Source: CAWDAQ01 sp963800325
GTDB taxonomy: Bacteria; Actinomycetota; Actinomycetes; Actinomycetales; Dermatophilaceae
Length of the DNA: 64,000 nucleotides
NCBI GenBank assembly: GCA_963800325.1
Contig: CAWDAQ010000003.1
Span: 62,001 to 126,000, forward strand
Reading direction: 5' to 3'
Shown: piece after piece, positions 15,379 through 23,821 of the stretch
Layout of the letters: every line of letters starts with the position of its first letter
Position numbering within the stretch: position 1 is the first letter of the stretch
Notes under the pieces: generated by a model
What the model saw: the letters and a program-made list of their open reading frames with translations, nothing else
Database searches by the model: none
What the model was told of the DNA's origin: nothing
Program-made: the position numbers and the translations under genes

Positions 15379-16812
15379 ATGCCCGAACCACTTCCCGATG
15401 GCGTCGCCGGTGCCTCGCTCGTCGACCGGCAGGCCGTCCTGCGCGACCTCAGCCGCCACCTCGCCAGTGCGTGGGCCTCGTTCGACCAGCCGAGACCGAC
15501 CGAGCCCACCGTCGACGCCGACCTCGCCGACCGCCTGCGGGCGGCGCTGCCGGACGACCCGAGCGACCCCCAGGCCGCGCTCGACGACGCGGTCCACATC
15601 CTCGAGGCCAGCGTCTCCCCCGCCCGCCCGCTCTTCCTCGCCTACGTCGGCTCCACCGGTCTGGAGACCGGGGTGCTGGGCTCCGCGCTGTCGGCCGCCT
15701 ACGACGCCAACCTCGCCACGGCCGCCGGGGCGGCCGACCAGCTCGACCAGCAGGCGGTGCGTTGGGTGGCCGACTTCGTCGGGTTCCCGCTCGGCGAGGG
15801 CCACTTCACCAGCGGGGGGCAGACCTCGAACCTGACCGCGCTGCTGGCGGCCCGCGAGCACGCCCTTCCCGGCAGCCGGGAGGACGGGGTCGCCGGGCAC
15901 CCGGCGGCGGTGTACTGCTCCGAGGAGGCGCACCACTCGATCGTCCGGGCGGTGGAGGCAGCCGGCCTCGGGCGCCGCTCGGTGCGCCGCGTCCCCACCG
16001 ACGCGCGCCGGCGCATGCGGGCCGACGCGCTCGCCGAGGCCGTGGCCCGCGACCGCGCCGACGGCATCACCCCGATCGCCGTGGTCGCCACCGCCGGCAC
16101 GACCCTCACCGGCGCCGTGGACCCGCTCGACGAGGTCGCCGAGGTCTGCGAGCGCGAGGGCGTGTGGCTCCACGTCGACGGCGCCTACGGCCTCCCGGCC
16201 GCGGCGACGAGGACGGCCGGGCACCTGTTCGTGGGCCTCGACCGGGCCGACTCGGTCACCGTCGACGCCCACAAGTGGTTCGGGATGCAGAAGAGCTGCA
16301 GCCTCGTCCTGCTGCGGCGCCGGGGCCCGCTGCAGGCCGCGTTCGGCCACGAGGAGCACTACATGCTCCACGACGAGGACGCCGGCAACCCGGTCGACCA
16401 CACCTTCGAGTACTCCAGGCCGTTCCGGTCGCTGCGGCTCTGGCTGTCGCTGCGGATCCACGGGGCCGCCCGGTTCCGGTCGTGGGTCGAGGGCACGCTG
16501 GCCAACGCGGCCCTGCTCACCGACGCCGTCCGGGCCGACCCGGCGTTCGAGCTGCTGGCCGAGCCGATGCTCTCGACGGTCTGCTTCCGCCACGTCCCGG
16601 ACGGGGTCGCCGAGGAGGACCTCGACGAGCACAACGAGCGGCTGGCCCGGGAGATGCAGCGCGATGGGCGGGTGTTCCTCGCCCCCGCGGTCGTCGACGG
16701 GCGGACGTGCCTGCGGGCGTGCTTCGTCAACTTCCGCACGACCCCGGAGGCGGTCGGGCTCGTGCTCGCCGTCGCCGCGGAGCTCGGGGACCGGCTCAGC
16801 CGGGGCGGCTGA
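15379..16812 (+). CDS. PLP-dependent group II decarboxylase (aromatic amino acid type)
   Basis: This encodes 477 residues. It has the group II decarboxylase order: FTSGGQTSNLTALLAARE, VYCSEEAHHSIVRAVEAAGLG, a VATAGTTLTGAVDPL segment, HVDGAYGLPAA (the aspartate that pairs with the PLP pyridine nitrogen) and VDAHKWFGMQKSC with Schiff-base Lys299. The family includes aromatic-L-amino-acid, tyrosine, diaminobutyrate and glutamate decarboxylases. The exact substrate cannot be read from motifs. Placed among amine-ligase, puuC/puuD-like and homoprotocatechuate genes, decarboxylation of tyrosine, DOPA or phenylalanine to the amine is attractive. Its 3' end overlaps the convergent puuD-like gene by 17 bases. 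Confidence 0.85.
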   Translation: MPEPLPDGVAGASLVDRQAVLRDLSRHLASAWASFDQPRPTEPTVDADLADRLRAALPDDPSDPQAALDDAVHILEASVSPARPLFLAYVGSTGLETGVLGSALSAAYDANLATAAGAADQLDQQAVRWVADFVGFPLGEGHFTSGGQTSNLTALLAAREHALPGSREDGVAGHPAAVYCSEEAHHSIVRAVEAAGLGRRSVRRVPTDARRRMRADALAEAVARDRADGITPIAVVATAGTTLTGAVDPLDEVAEVCEREGVWLHVDGAYGLPAAATRTAGHLFVGLDRADSVTVDAHKWFGMQKSCSLVLLRRRGPLQAAFGHEEHYMLHDEDAGNPVDHTFEYSRPFRSLRLWLSLRIHGAARFRSWVEGTLANAALLTDAVRADPAFELLAEPMLSTVCFRHVPDGVAEEDLDEHNERLAREMQRDGRVFLAPAVVDGRTCLRACFVNFRTTPEAVGLVLAVAAELGDRLSRGG

Positions 16813-17575
16813 CCGGCCGCCTCCGGGCGGCCGGCCCGCCGGTGGCCGCCCGGTGCTCGGCGGCGGCGCGGACGAGGGCCTCGAACAGGGCGAGGTGCCG
16901 GGGGTCGGACTCCCACCGGTCCTCAGGGTGCCACTGCACGCCGAGGAACCACCCGGCCGCGCCGGGGAGCTCCACCGCCTCGACGACTCCCTCCTCGGCC
17001 CGCGCGACGACGACGAGGCCGTCGCCGAGACGGTCGAGCGCCTGGTGGTGGTAGCAGGACACGTCCACGGCCTCGCCGACGACCGCGCTGGTCAGGGTGG
17101 CGGGGTCGACCCGGACGTGGTGGACCCGGTCGCGGTGGTGCCCGACCGGGCCGCCCTGCTCGTCCATGTCCTGCACGAGGGTCCCGCCGAGGGCGACGTT
17201 GACGACCTGGGTGCCGCGGCACACCGCGAGCAGCGGGACCCCCGACCCGAGCGCGACGCGGGCGACCGCGAGGTCGAACGCGTCCTGTTCGAGGTCGACG
17301 TCGTAGAGCGCGGGGTGCTCGCCCTGGCCGGCCCACCGGCCGGCGACGTCCCCGCCGCCCGGCAGCAGGACCCCGTCGGCCCACGCGAGCCGGTCGGCGA
17401 CCTCGGCGTCGTCGACGACCCCGCCCGGCGCGGAGGGGTGCACCGACAGCGGCTCGCCGCCGGCGGCGTGGACGGCCGCGACGAGTGCCCGGGCGTTGAC
17501 GTCCGCGGCGTACCGCAGCGCCGACGTGGACGCCGAGAACCGCGCCGGGACCGCGATGAGCGGACGGTCAGCCAT
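16796..17575 (-). CDS. puuD: PuuD-like gamma-glutamyl-GABA hydrolase (peptidase C26)
   Basis: This encodes 259 residues. It is a class I amidotransferase-fold hydrolase: DGVLLPGGGDV, nucleophile Cys119 in LLAVCRGTQVVNVALGG, and His216 and Glu218 in VQWHPED. CRGTQ and the Asn-Val-Ala-Leu-Gly-Gly segment are typical of PuuD, which removes glutamate from gamma-glutamyl-4-aminobutyrate. Its start overlaps the end of the aldehyde dehydrogenase gene by eight bases, so the two are translationally coupled. With the ligase at 12463, the window has both the loading and unloading steps of a gamma-glutamyl pathway. The true acyl substrate may be something other than GABA. Confidence 0.88.
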   Translation of the reverse strand: MADRPLIAVPARFSASTSALRYAADVNARALVAAVHAAGGEPLSVHPSAPGGVVDDAEVADRLAWADGVLLPGGGDVAGRWAGQGEHPALYDVDLEQDAFDLAVARVALGSGVPLLAVCRGTQVVNVALGGTLVQDMDEQGGPVGHHRDRVHHVRVDPATLTSAVVGEAVDVSCYHHQALDRLGDGLVVVARAEEGVVEAVELPGAAGWFLGVQWHPEDRWESDPRHLALFEALVRAAAEHRAATGGPAARRRPVSRPG

Positions 17576-19088
17576 AGCTGATCCACGTCGTCTTCAGGTC
17601 GGAGTACTCGGCGAGCGCGTGCCGGGACTTGTCACGGGCGGAGCCGGACATCTTGACCCCGCCGAACGGCACCGACACGTCGCCCTCCTCGTAGCAGTTG
17701 ACCCACACCGTCCCGGCCTTGAGCCGGCGCGAGACCCGCAGCGCGCGCCCGAGGTCGGCGGTCCACACGCCCGCCGCGAGGCCGTACGGGGTGTCGCCCG
17801 CGACCCGCAGCGCCTCGTCCTCGTCGTCGACGACGACGACCGAGAGCACCGGCGCGAACAGCTCCTCGCGGACGAGGACGTTGTCGGGGGCGAGCCCGGC
17901 GACGACCGTGGGCGCGAGGTAGGGACCGGGCCGGTCGCCGCCGGCCCGACCACCCCCGGCGAGGACGTCGGCGCCCGCGGCGACGCCGGCCTCGAGCTGG
18001 CCGAGGACCCGGTCCATCGAGCGCTGGTCGACGAGCGGACCCATCCGGGTCACGGGGTCGAGCGGGTCGCCCGGAGCCCAGTCGGCGGACGAGGAGACCA
18101 CCGTCTCCAGGACCCGGTCGGCGACGTCGCGGTGGAGGACGAGCCGGGAGCCGGCGGTGCACATCTCGCCCGAGTTGAAGAAGACCGCCCACGCCGCGGA
18201 GGCGGCCGCGGCGTCGAGGTCCGGCGCGTCCGGGAAGACGATGTTCGGCGACTTCCCGCCGAGCTCGAGGTGGACCCGCTTGAGGTTGGAGTCGGCGGCG
18301 TAGCGCAGGAAGTGCCGCCCCACGGCGGTCGACCCGGTGAAGGTGAGCACGTCCACGTCCATGTGCTCGCCGAGCCGGCGGCCGACCTCGGCGCCGTCGC
18401 CGGTGACGACGTTGAGCACCCCCGGCGGGAGTCCGGCCTCGAGGGCGAGCTCGGCCACCCGGAGCATCGACAGCGGCGACTGCTCGGCGGTCTTGAGCAC
18501 GACGCTGCACCCGGCGGCGAGCGCCGGCGCGAGCTTCCACCCGGCGATCGTCAGGGGGAAGTTCCACGGGACGACCGCGGCGACGACCCCGGCCGGCTCG
18601 CGGGTGACGAGCGACAGCTCGCCCTCGACCGTCGGGGTGACCTCCCCGTGCTCCTTGTCGGCGATCTCGCCGTAGTACCGCAGCGTCCCGGCGAGCGCCC
18701 GGAGCTCGATCTCGTGGGCGACCCGGATGGGCTTGCCCATCTCGAGGGAGACGAGCAGGGCGAGCTCGTCGCGGCGGGCCTCGACGACCTCGGCGAGGCG
18801 CTGGAGCACCCGCCCGCGCTCGCGCGGGTGCATCCGGGGCCAGGGACCGGCGTCGAACGCCCGCCGGGCGGCCGCGACCGCGGCGTCGGCGTCGTCGGCG
18901 CCGCCCCAGGGCACCTGCCCGAGCACGCTCCCGTCCCGGGGGGTGACGTGGGCCCGGGTCGTCTGCGCGGTCCGGCTCTCGCCGCCGATGACGAGGCCGG
19001 TCGGCAGCGGCTGGCTCGCGGCGCGGGCGACCCAGTCGGTCGCGGCGACGGGGTCCGTGACGGCGGCGGTGGTGTCGGTGTCGGTCAC
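17568..19088 (-). CDS. puuC: Aldehyde dehydrogenase, PuuC-like
   Basis: This encodes 506 residues. The GTG start is one base after the stop of the upstream gene. It is an NAD(P)-dependent aldehyde dehydrogenase: VVPWNFPLTIAGWKLAPALAAG, FTGSTAVGRHFL, general base Glu in LELGGKSPNIVFPDAPDLD, and the nucleophile Cys in FFNSGEMCTAGSRL. GKSPNIVF followed by a Cys in a GEMCTAGSR context resembles gamma-glutamyl-gamma-aminobutyraldehyde dehydrogenase. Coupling to the puuD-like gene supports oxidation of a gamma-glutamylated aldehyde. Membership of the same operon as meta-cleavage genes leaves open that it acts on an aromatic acetaldehyde instead. Confidence 0.85.
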   Translation of the reverse strand: MTDTDTTAAVTDPVAATDWVARAASQPLPTGLVIGGESRTAQTTRAHVTPRDGSVLGQVPWGGADDADAAVAAARRAFDAGPWPRMHPRERGRVLQRLAEVVEARRDELALLVSLEMGKPIRVAHEIELRALAGTLRYYGEIADKEHGEVTPTVEGELSLVTREPAGVVAAVVPWNFPLTIAGWKLAPALAAGCSVVLKTAEQSPLSMLRVAELALEAGLPPGVLNVVTGDGAEVGRRLGEHMDVDVLTFTGSTAVGRHFLRYAADSNLKRVHLELGGKSPNIVFPDAPDLDAAAASAAWAVFFNSGEMCTAGSRLVLHRDVADRVLETVVSSSADWAPGDPLDPVTRMGPLVDQRSMDRVLGQLEAGVAAGADVLAGGGRAGGDRPGPYLAPTVVAGLAPDNVLVREELFAPVLSVVVVDDEDEALRVAGDTPYGLAAGVWTADLGRALRVSRRLKAGTVWVNCYEEGDVSVPFGGVKMSGSARDKSRHALAEYSDLKTTWISYG

Positions 19089-19089
19089 G

Positions 19090-19950
19090 TCAGCTCCCTG
19101 CGGGCTTGGGCTTGCGGACGCCGCGGAACTCCCAGTCCCCGCCCTGGGCGGTGGAGAGGACCTCCTCGGACTCCGTGGGCTGGGCGCCGACGTCGGTGCG
19201 GACCGGGGTGGGGCCGTTGACGACGTGGTTTCGCAGCGTCCCGAGGCCCTCGACCTCGACCTCGACGACGTCGCCGGGGTAGACGGTCCGCGAGATCGCC
19301 GGGGTGCCCGACAGCAGCAGGTCCCCGGGCTGGAGCGTGATCGTCCGGGCGATGTCGGCGACGAGGTAGTGCATGTCCCACTCCATCTCGTCGGTGGACC
19401 CGTCCTGGCGCACCTCGCCGTTGACGAGGGTGCGGATCCGCTTGCCACGGAAGTCCCACCCCTCGACGATCCCCGGGCCGACCGGGCACAGCGTGTCCGA
19501 GCCCTTGACCCGCAGCATCGACCCGGCGTCGGTGTCCCGGAAGTCGTGCAGGCCGTAGTCGTTGGCGACGGTGTACCCGCGGATGTACTCCCCCGCCTCG
19601 GCCGGGGAGACGTTCCGGGCGGTGCGGCCGATGACGATGGCGATCTCGCCCTCGTAGTTGAGCCACTTGCAGCCCTCGGGCCGGACGACCGCGGCCTCGT
19701 GCGAGCTCAGCGCGGACACGGGCTTGTGGAAGTAGGTCGGGGCCGGCGGGAGCGTCGTCATCATCTCCCGCACCCGGGAGATGTAGTTGAGGTGGACGCA
19801 CACGATCTTGCTCGGCGTCACCGGGGGCAGGTGCGCGGCCTCGGCGACCGGCACCTGGCGGCCGTCGCCGGCCCGCAGGACGTCGCCGTCGCGGACGACG
19901 TCGACCGGGTAGCCGTCGAGCAGGATCCGTCGGGTCTCTCGCAGCGTCAT
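19090..19950 (-). CDS. hpaG: Fumarylacetoacetase-family isomerase/decarboxylase (HpaG-like)
   Basis: This encodes 286 residues. The C-terminal two-thirds are a fumarylacetoacetate hydrolase fold: IVCVHLNYISRVREM, WLNYEGEIAIVIGRTARNVS (metal-binding E-x-E), YTVANDYGLHDFR, KGSDTLCPVGPGIV and LLLSGTPAISRTVYPGDVVEVEVEGLG. In homoprotocatechuate catabolism this family catalyses 5-oxopent-3-ene-1,2,5-tricarboxylate decarboxylation and 2-hydroxyhepta-2,4-diene-1,7-dioate isomerisation. It lies ten bases after the extradiol dioxygenase gene and directly before the puuC-like gene. One copy is present, so it may do one or both steps. Confidence 0.85.
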   Translation of the reverse strand: MTLRETRRILLDGYPVDVVRDGDVLRAGDGRQVPVAEAAHLPPVTPSKIVCVHLNYISRVREMMTTLPPAPTYFHKPVSALSSHEAAVVRPEGCKWLNYEGEIAIVIGRTARNVSPAEAGEYIRGYTVANDYGLHDFRDTDAGSMLRVKGSDTLCPVGPGIVEGWDFRGKRIRTLVNGEVRQDGSTDEMEWDMHYLVADIARTITLQPGDLLLSGTPAISRTVYPGDVVEVEVEGLGTLRNHVVNGPTPVRTDVGAQPTESEEVLSTAQGGDWEFRGVRKPKPAGS

Positions 19951-19960
19951 CAGCTTCCTC

Positions 19961-20911
19961 TCAGCCCGCGGCGGGGAGGTCGGGCCCACCCGTCTGGCGG
20001 GTGTAGTCGGGGTCGTCGGGGGTGCGCTTCGGGACGGGGAAGCCGCCCTCGGGCCGGTCGAACCACACGTGGACCTGACCGGTGCCGATCGAGTTCTCGT
20101 ACTCGCCGTACTGGCGCCCGGCCGCGCGGTTGGCCTCCTCGCCGACCGCACCGGCGAGCATGAGGTAGTGGGCGAACATCGACTCGGGCCGGTAGCGCAT
20201 GAACTCCGGCATGGTCTCCAGCACCCGGGCGTGGTCCCCGGCGGTGAACCAGCCGATCCGCTCCTCGTCGGCGGCCCGCGCCTCGGGGGTGCGGATGTGG
20301 CCGAGGTCGGCGGCCTCGTGGTCGCGCAGCTGGCGCAGCTTCCAGAACGTGTGGGACAGCGCGCCGGAGGCGATGAGGAGCACCTTGCGGTCGGTCGCGG
20401 CGATCGCGTCCCCGAGGACGCGCCCGACCCGGAGGAAGTCCTCCATCTCCCCGGTCTGGGCCACCGAGAGCGAGACCCACCGCTTGTCCAGGCCCTCGCC
20501 GAGGAACTTCCACAGGTTGAGCGTGGCGTAGTAGATCGGCAGGTAGGGGTCGTCGATCGCGGTCACCCACGTCGAGTGGTCGGCCTGCCGGGCGGCCATC
20601 GCGTGGGCGAGCTCGGGGTCGCCGCGCCAGTCGTAGGGGATCCGGCACATCCCTCGCGGGAGCTCCTCGGCGGTGAACAGCCCGGCCCGCCGGTCCTGCG
20701 CCGTCACGACGAACTCGACCGTCGTGAACCAGTGCGAGTCGAGGACGACGACGGTGTCGTAGTCCAGGGTCTCGAAGACGTCGCGGCGCAGCTGGTGCAG
20801 CGCGCCGCCGAGCGTGAAGTCCTCGCCCCCGTTGAGCTCGCGCCGGGTGGTCTCCGGCAGCATCATCGTCGGTACGTGCGCCAGCAGCCCGGCGCCCACC
20901 ACCTCGCCCAT
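19961..20911 (-). CDS. hpaD: Extradiol ring-cleavage dioxygenase (LigB superfamily), homoprotocatechuate type
   Basis: This encodes 316 residues. It is a class III (LigB-type) non-heme Fe(II) extradiol dioxygenase: LLAHVPTMM supplies an N-terminal His ligand, and DTVVVLDSHWFTTVEFVV, GMCRIPYDWRGDPELAHAM, LLIASGALSHTFWKL and RPESMFAHYLMLAGA follow the 3,4-dihydroxyphenylacetate 2,3-dioxygenase pattern. It would open homoprotocatechuate to 5-carboxymethyl-2-hydroxymuconic semialdehyde, the substrate of the dehydrogenase encoded just upstream. The 77-base gap to that gene shows no promoter I can defend. Confidence 0.85.
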   Translation of the reverse strand: MGEVVGAGLLAHVPTMMLPETTRRELNGGEDFTLGGALHQLRRDVFETLDYDTVVVLDSHWFTTVEFVVTAQDRRAGLFTAEELPRGMCRIPYDWRGDPELAHAMAARQADHSTWVTAIDDPYLPIYYATLNLWKFLGEGLDKRWVSLSVAQTGEMEDFLRVGRVLGDAIAATDRKVLLIASGALSHTFWKLRQLRDHEAADLGHIRTPEARAADEERIGWFTAGDHARVLETMPEFMRYRPESMFAHYLMLAGAVGEEANRAAGRQYGEYENSIGTGQVHVWFDRPEGGFPVPKRTPDDPDYTRQTGGPDLPAAG

Positions 20912-20988
20912 GGTCGTCCTCCTTGTCTGGCCCGTCCTCCTGGGGCGGGTCGTCGGTGCGGGTCGTCGTGCTCGGGTTCCCCGCCCGG

Positions 20989-22461
20989 TCAGCCGTTCCA
21001 GGCGCCGGGCGCGAACACGGTGTTCTTGATGTCGGTGTAGAAGTCGAAGGACCAGATCCCGCCCTCGCGGCCGATGCCGGAGCGGCCGCTGCCGCCGAAC
21101 GGCGCCCCGAGGTCGCGGACGAAGAAGCAGTTGACCCAGACGGTGCCGGCCTCGAGCCGGTCCGAGACGCGCTCGGCGCGGTCGCGGTCGCCGGTGGCGA
21201 GGGTCGCGGCGAGCCCGAACCGGGTGTCGTTGGCCATGGCGACACCCTCCTCCTCGTCGGCGAAGGTCTGCACGGTGAGCACCGGGCCGAAGACCTCCTC
21301 GGTGAGGATCTCGCAGCCGGGACGGGCTCCGGCGAGGATGGTCGGGGCGTAGTAGAGCCCACCGAGCTCCGTGTCGGGGCCACCGCCGAGGAGGACCTGC
21401 GCCCCGTCGGCGAGGGCCCGGGAGACGAAGCCGTCGACCCGCTCGAAGTGCGCCCGCGAGACGAGCGCGGAGACGTCCGTGGACTCCGCGCGCGGGTCCC
21501 CCTGGACGAGGGTGGCGGCCTTGGCGACGACCCGCTCGAGGAACGCATCGGCGACGCCCTCCTGCACGAGGATCCGGAACGCGCCGAGGCAGACCTGGCC
21601 GGCGTTGTCGAACTGCTCGACGGCGAGGTCCACGGCGAGGTCGAGGTCGGCGTCGTCGAACACGAGCAGCGGGGACTTCCCGCCGAGCTCGAACGAGAGC
21701 GGGACGATGTTCGGCGCCGCGGCCGCCGCGACCCGGCCGGCGGTGGGCACCGAGCCGGTGAAGGCGAGCCGGTCGATGCCGGGGTGCGCGGTCAGCGGCG
21801 CCCCGGCGTCCGCGCCGGTCCCCTGGACGACGTTGAGGACCCCGGGCGGAAGGCCGGCCTCGGCGGTGATGTCGGCGAGCAGGGACGCCGTCAGCGGGGC
21901 CCACTCCGGCGGCTTGAGCACCACCGTGTTGCCCGCGGCGAGCGCCGGGCCGATGCGCCACGTGGCGAGCATGAGCGGAGCGTTCCACGGCGTGATGATC
22001 GCGGCGACGCCGGCCGGGTCGTAGGTGATCCGCTCCCGGTGCCCGCGGACCTCCATGTCCGGGTGGCCGAGCTCGTGCTCGGCGAAGTCGGCGAAGTAGC
22101 GGAAGTTGCTCGCGACCCGGGGCATGACGCCGCGCCGGTGGCTGCGGATCAGGGAGCCGTTGTCCCGGGTCTCGACGCGGGAGAGCTCCTCGACGCGGGC
22201 CTCGACACCGTCGGCGACGCGGCGCAGGAGGGCCGAGCGCTCGGCGACCGGCATCCCGGCCCACCCGGGGAACGCCGCCCGGGCCGCCGCCACCGCGGCG
22301 TCCACCTCGGCAGCCCCGCCCGCGGAGACCTGCGCGATCTCGGCCTCGTCGATCGGCGAGACGTCGGCGAAGGTCGCGGCGGAGGCGACGCGCTCGCCGC
22401 CGATCCAGTGGCGGGTGTCGACGGGGACGTCCTCGACGACGGCGGTGTGCTCCGGTGACAT
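20989..22461 (-). CDS. hpaE: Aldehyde dehydrogenase, 5-carboxymethyl-2-hydroxymuconate semialdehyde type
   Basis: This encodes 490 residues; GGAGGG lies four bases before the ATG. Motifs: IITPWNAPLMLATWRIGPALAAG, FTGSVPTAGRVAA, Glu in FELGGKSPLLVFDDADLDLA, and nucleophile Cys in DNAGQVCLGAFRILVQ. It is the first gene of a five-gene operon. The next gene encodes the matching extradiol dioxygenase, which supports HpaE/HpcC function: oxidation of the ring-cleavage semialdehyde with NAD+. Other hydroxymuconic or betaine-aldehyde specificities are possible from motifs alone. Confidence 0.85.
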   Translation of the reverse strand: MSPEHTAVVEDVPVDTRHWIGGERVASAATFADVSPIDEAEIAQVSAGGAAEVDAAVAAARAAFPGWAGMPVAERSALLRRVADGVEARVEELSRVETRDNGSLIRSHRRGVMPRVASNFRYFADFAEHELGHPDMEVRGHRERITYDPAGVAAIITPWNAPLMLATWRIGPALAAGNTVVLKPPEWAPLTASLLADITAEAGLPPGVLNVVQGTGADAGAPLTAHPGIDRLAFTGSVPTAGRVAAAAAPNIVPLSFELGGKSPLLVFDDADLDLAVDLAVEQFDNAGQVCLGAFRILVQEGVADAFLERVVAKAATLVQGDPRAESTDVSALVSRAHFERVDGFVSRALADGAQVLLGGGPDTELGGLYYAPTILAGARPGCEILTEEVFGPVLTVQTFADEEEGVAMANDTRFGLAATLATGDRDRAERVSDRLEAGTVWVNCFFVRDLGAPFGGSGRSGIGREGGIWSFDFYTDIKNTVFAPGAWNG

Positions 22462-22468
22462 CGGCCCT

Positions 22469-22490
22469 CCTAATCGTTAGGGGCCTAACG
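22469..22490. promoter_or_regulatory. Operator-like palindromes before the homoprotocatechuate operon
   Basis: CGTTAGG-GG-CCTAACG (22475-22490) is a 16-bp palindrome, and CCTAA-TCG-TTAGG (22469-22481) overlaps it. They lie just upstream of the hpaE-like start and overlap the expected promoter. They differ from the ATCGTTCG-type sites, so a second regulator is likely. No regulator gene is adjacent. The remainder to 22590 has no gene I can support. Confidence 0.55.
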
Positions 22491-22590
22491 TATTTGGTGT
22501 CGGGGGCTCGGTCAAGACCGCCCCGACGTCGGTTCCGTCGCCGGTTCCACCGCCGGTTCGGATGCCCACCGGGACGTCGGGCCGGGCACC

Positions 22591-23694
22591 TCAGACGTCG
22601 ACGACGGCCCGCAGCACCCGGCCGGCGGCGAGCGCGTCGAAGGCGTCGGCGAGGTCGTCCAGCGGGAACCGGTGGGTGATCATCTCGGCGAGCGCGAGCC
22701 GTCCCTGCAGGTAGGCCTCGGTGAGGCGGGGGATGTCGACGGGGAACCGGCTCGACCCGATGAAGGCTCCCTGCAGCCGCCGCTCCCCGAAGTACAGCGT
22801 CGAGGCCGGGACGCGGATCGGGGTGTCGTCGGGGACCATGCCCAGGACGGTGCACACCCCGCCGGGGGCGAGCAGGGACCAGGCGAGCTCGACGGTCTCC
22901 CGCCGCCCGACCGCCTCGAGCGCGTGGTCCACCCCGTCCGGCAGCAGCCGCCGCACACGGTCGGCGACGTCGCCGTCGCCCGGAACGACGTCGGTGGCGC
23001 CGAACCGCTCGGCGAGCTCGAGCTTGGCCGGCGAGGTGTCCACCGCGACGATGCGGGTCGCGCCGGCGAGCCGCGCGCCCTGGATCGCCGCCATCCCGAT
23101 GCCGCCGCAGCCGACGACGGCCACGTGGTCACCGACGGCGACCCGGGCCGCGTGGACGACCGCCCCGGTGCCGGTGAGCACCGCGCACCCGAACAGGGAG
23201 GCGACGTCGAGCGGAAGCTCCTTCGGGACGGTCGCGACCCCGTTCTCGTGGACGAGGAGCAGCTCGGCGAAGGCGCCGATCCCGCCCATCGTGCCCACGG
23301 CGGTCCCGTCGGGGGTGACGAGGGCGGGCCGGGGACGCCGGCGCAGCTCGGCCCGGCGCGCGCAGAGCGACATCCGGCCGGTGACGCAGTACCGGCACCG
23401 GCCGCAGAACATCGTCAGGCTCGTGACGACGTGGTCGCCCACGGCGACGCCGGTGACGCGCTCGCCGACCGCCTCGACGACTCCCGCGGCCTCGTGCCCG
23501 AGGACCTCGGGCAGGTCGGTCGTGTGGGTCCCGTCGACGTAGTGCAGGTCGCTGTGGCAGACGCCGACGTGGAGGGGCCGGACGCGGACCTCCTCCGGGC
23601 CGGGCGCGTCCACGAGGACCTCGGCGGTCTCCAGGGTCCCCGGCCGGGTGAGGACCACGGCCCGTGCCGGGCGGCGGTCGTCGCGCGCGTCCAT
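22591..23694 (-). CDS. Zinc-dependent alcohol dehydrogenase (MDR family)
   Basis: This encodes 367 residues from ATG 23694, with a purine-rich site upstream. Catalytic zinc ligands are in GVCHSDLHYVDG and LGHEAAGVVEAVGERV; the structural zinc site is MFCGRCRYCVTGRMSLC. The Rossmann motif is VVGCGGIGMAAIQGARLAGA. The long insertion between the structural zinc loop and the GTMGGIGAFAEL segment is like the class III/NDMA-dependent group. It oxidises a primary alcohol or a formaldehyde adduct. It is separated from the hpa operon by a promoter region and may or may not be part of that pathway. Confidence 0.88.
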   Translation of the reverse strand: MDARDDRRPARAVVLTRPGTLETAEVLVDAPGPEEVRVRPLHVGVCHSDLHYVDGTHTTDLPEVLGHEAAGVVEAVGERVTGVAVGDHVVTSLTMFCGRCRYCVTGRMSLCARRAELRRRPRPALVTPDGTAVGTMGGIGAFAELLLVHENGVATVPKELPLDVASLFGCAVLTGTGAVVHAARVAVGDHVAVVGCGGIGMAAIQGARLAGATRIVAVDTSPAKLELAERFGATDVVPGDGDVADRVRRLLPDGVDHALEAVGRRETVELAWSLLAPGGVCTVLGMVPDDTPIRVPASTLYFGERRLQGAFIGSSRFPVDIPRLTEAYLQGRLALAEMITHRFPLDDLADAFDALAAGRVLRAVVDV

Positions 23695-23821
23695 GCGCTC
23701 CCTCCGTTCAGTGGGTGGCGGGCGGGCCACGCTACCGGAGGCGGTGCCCCGGCACCGTGGCGCGCGGAGTCCGCCGTGGTCCTCGGCGGCCGGGGTGAGG
23801 GCCGAGATCGAGGCGCGGGGA

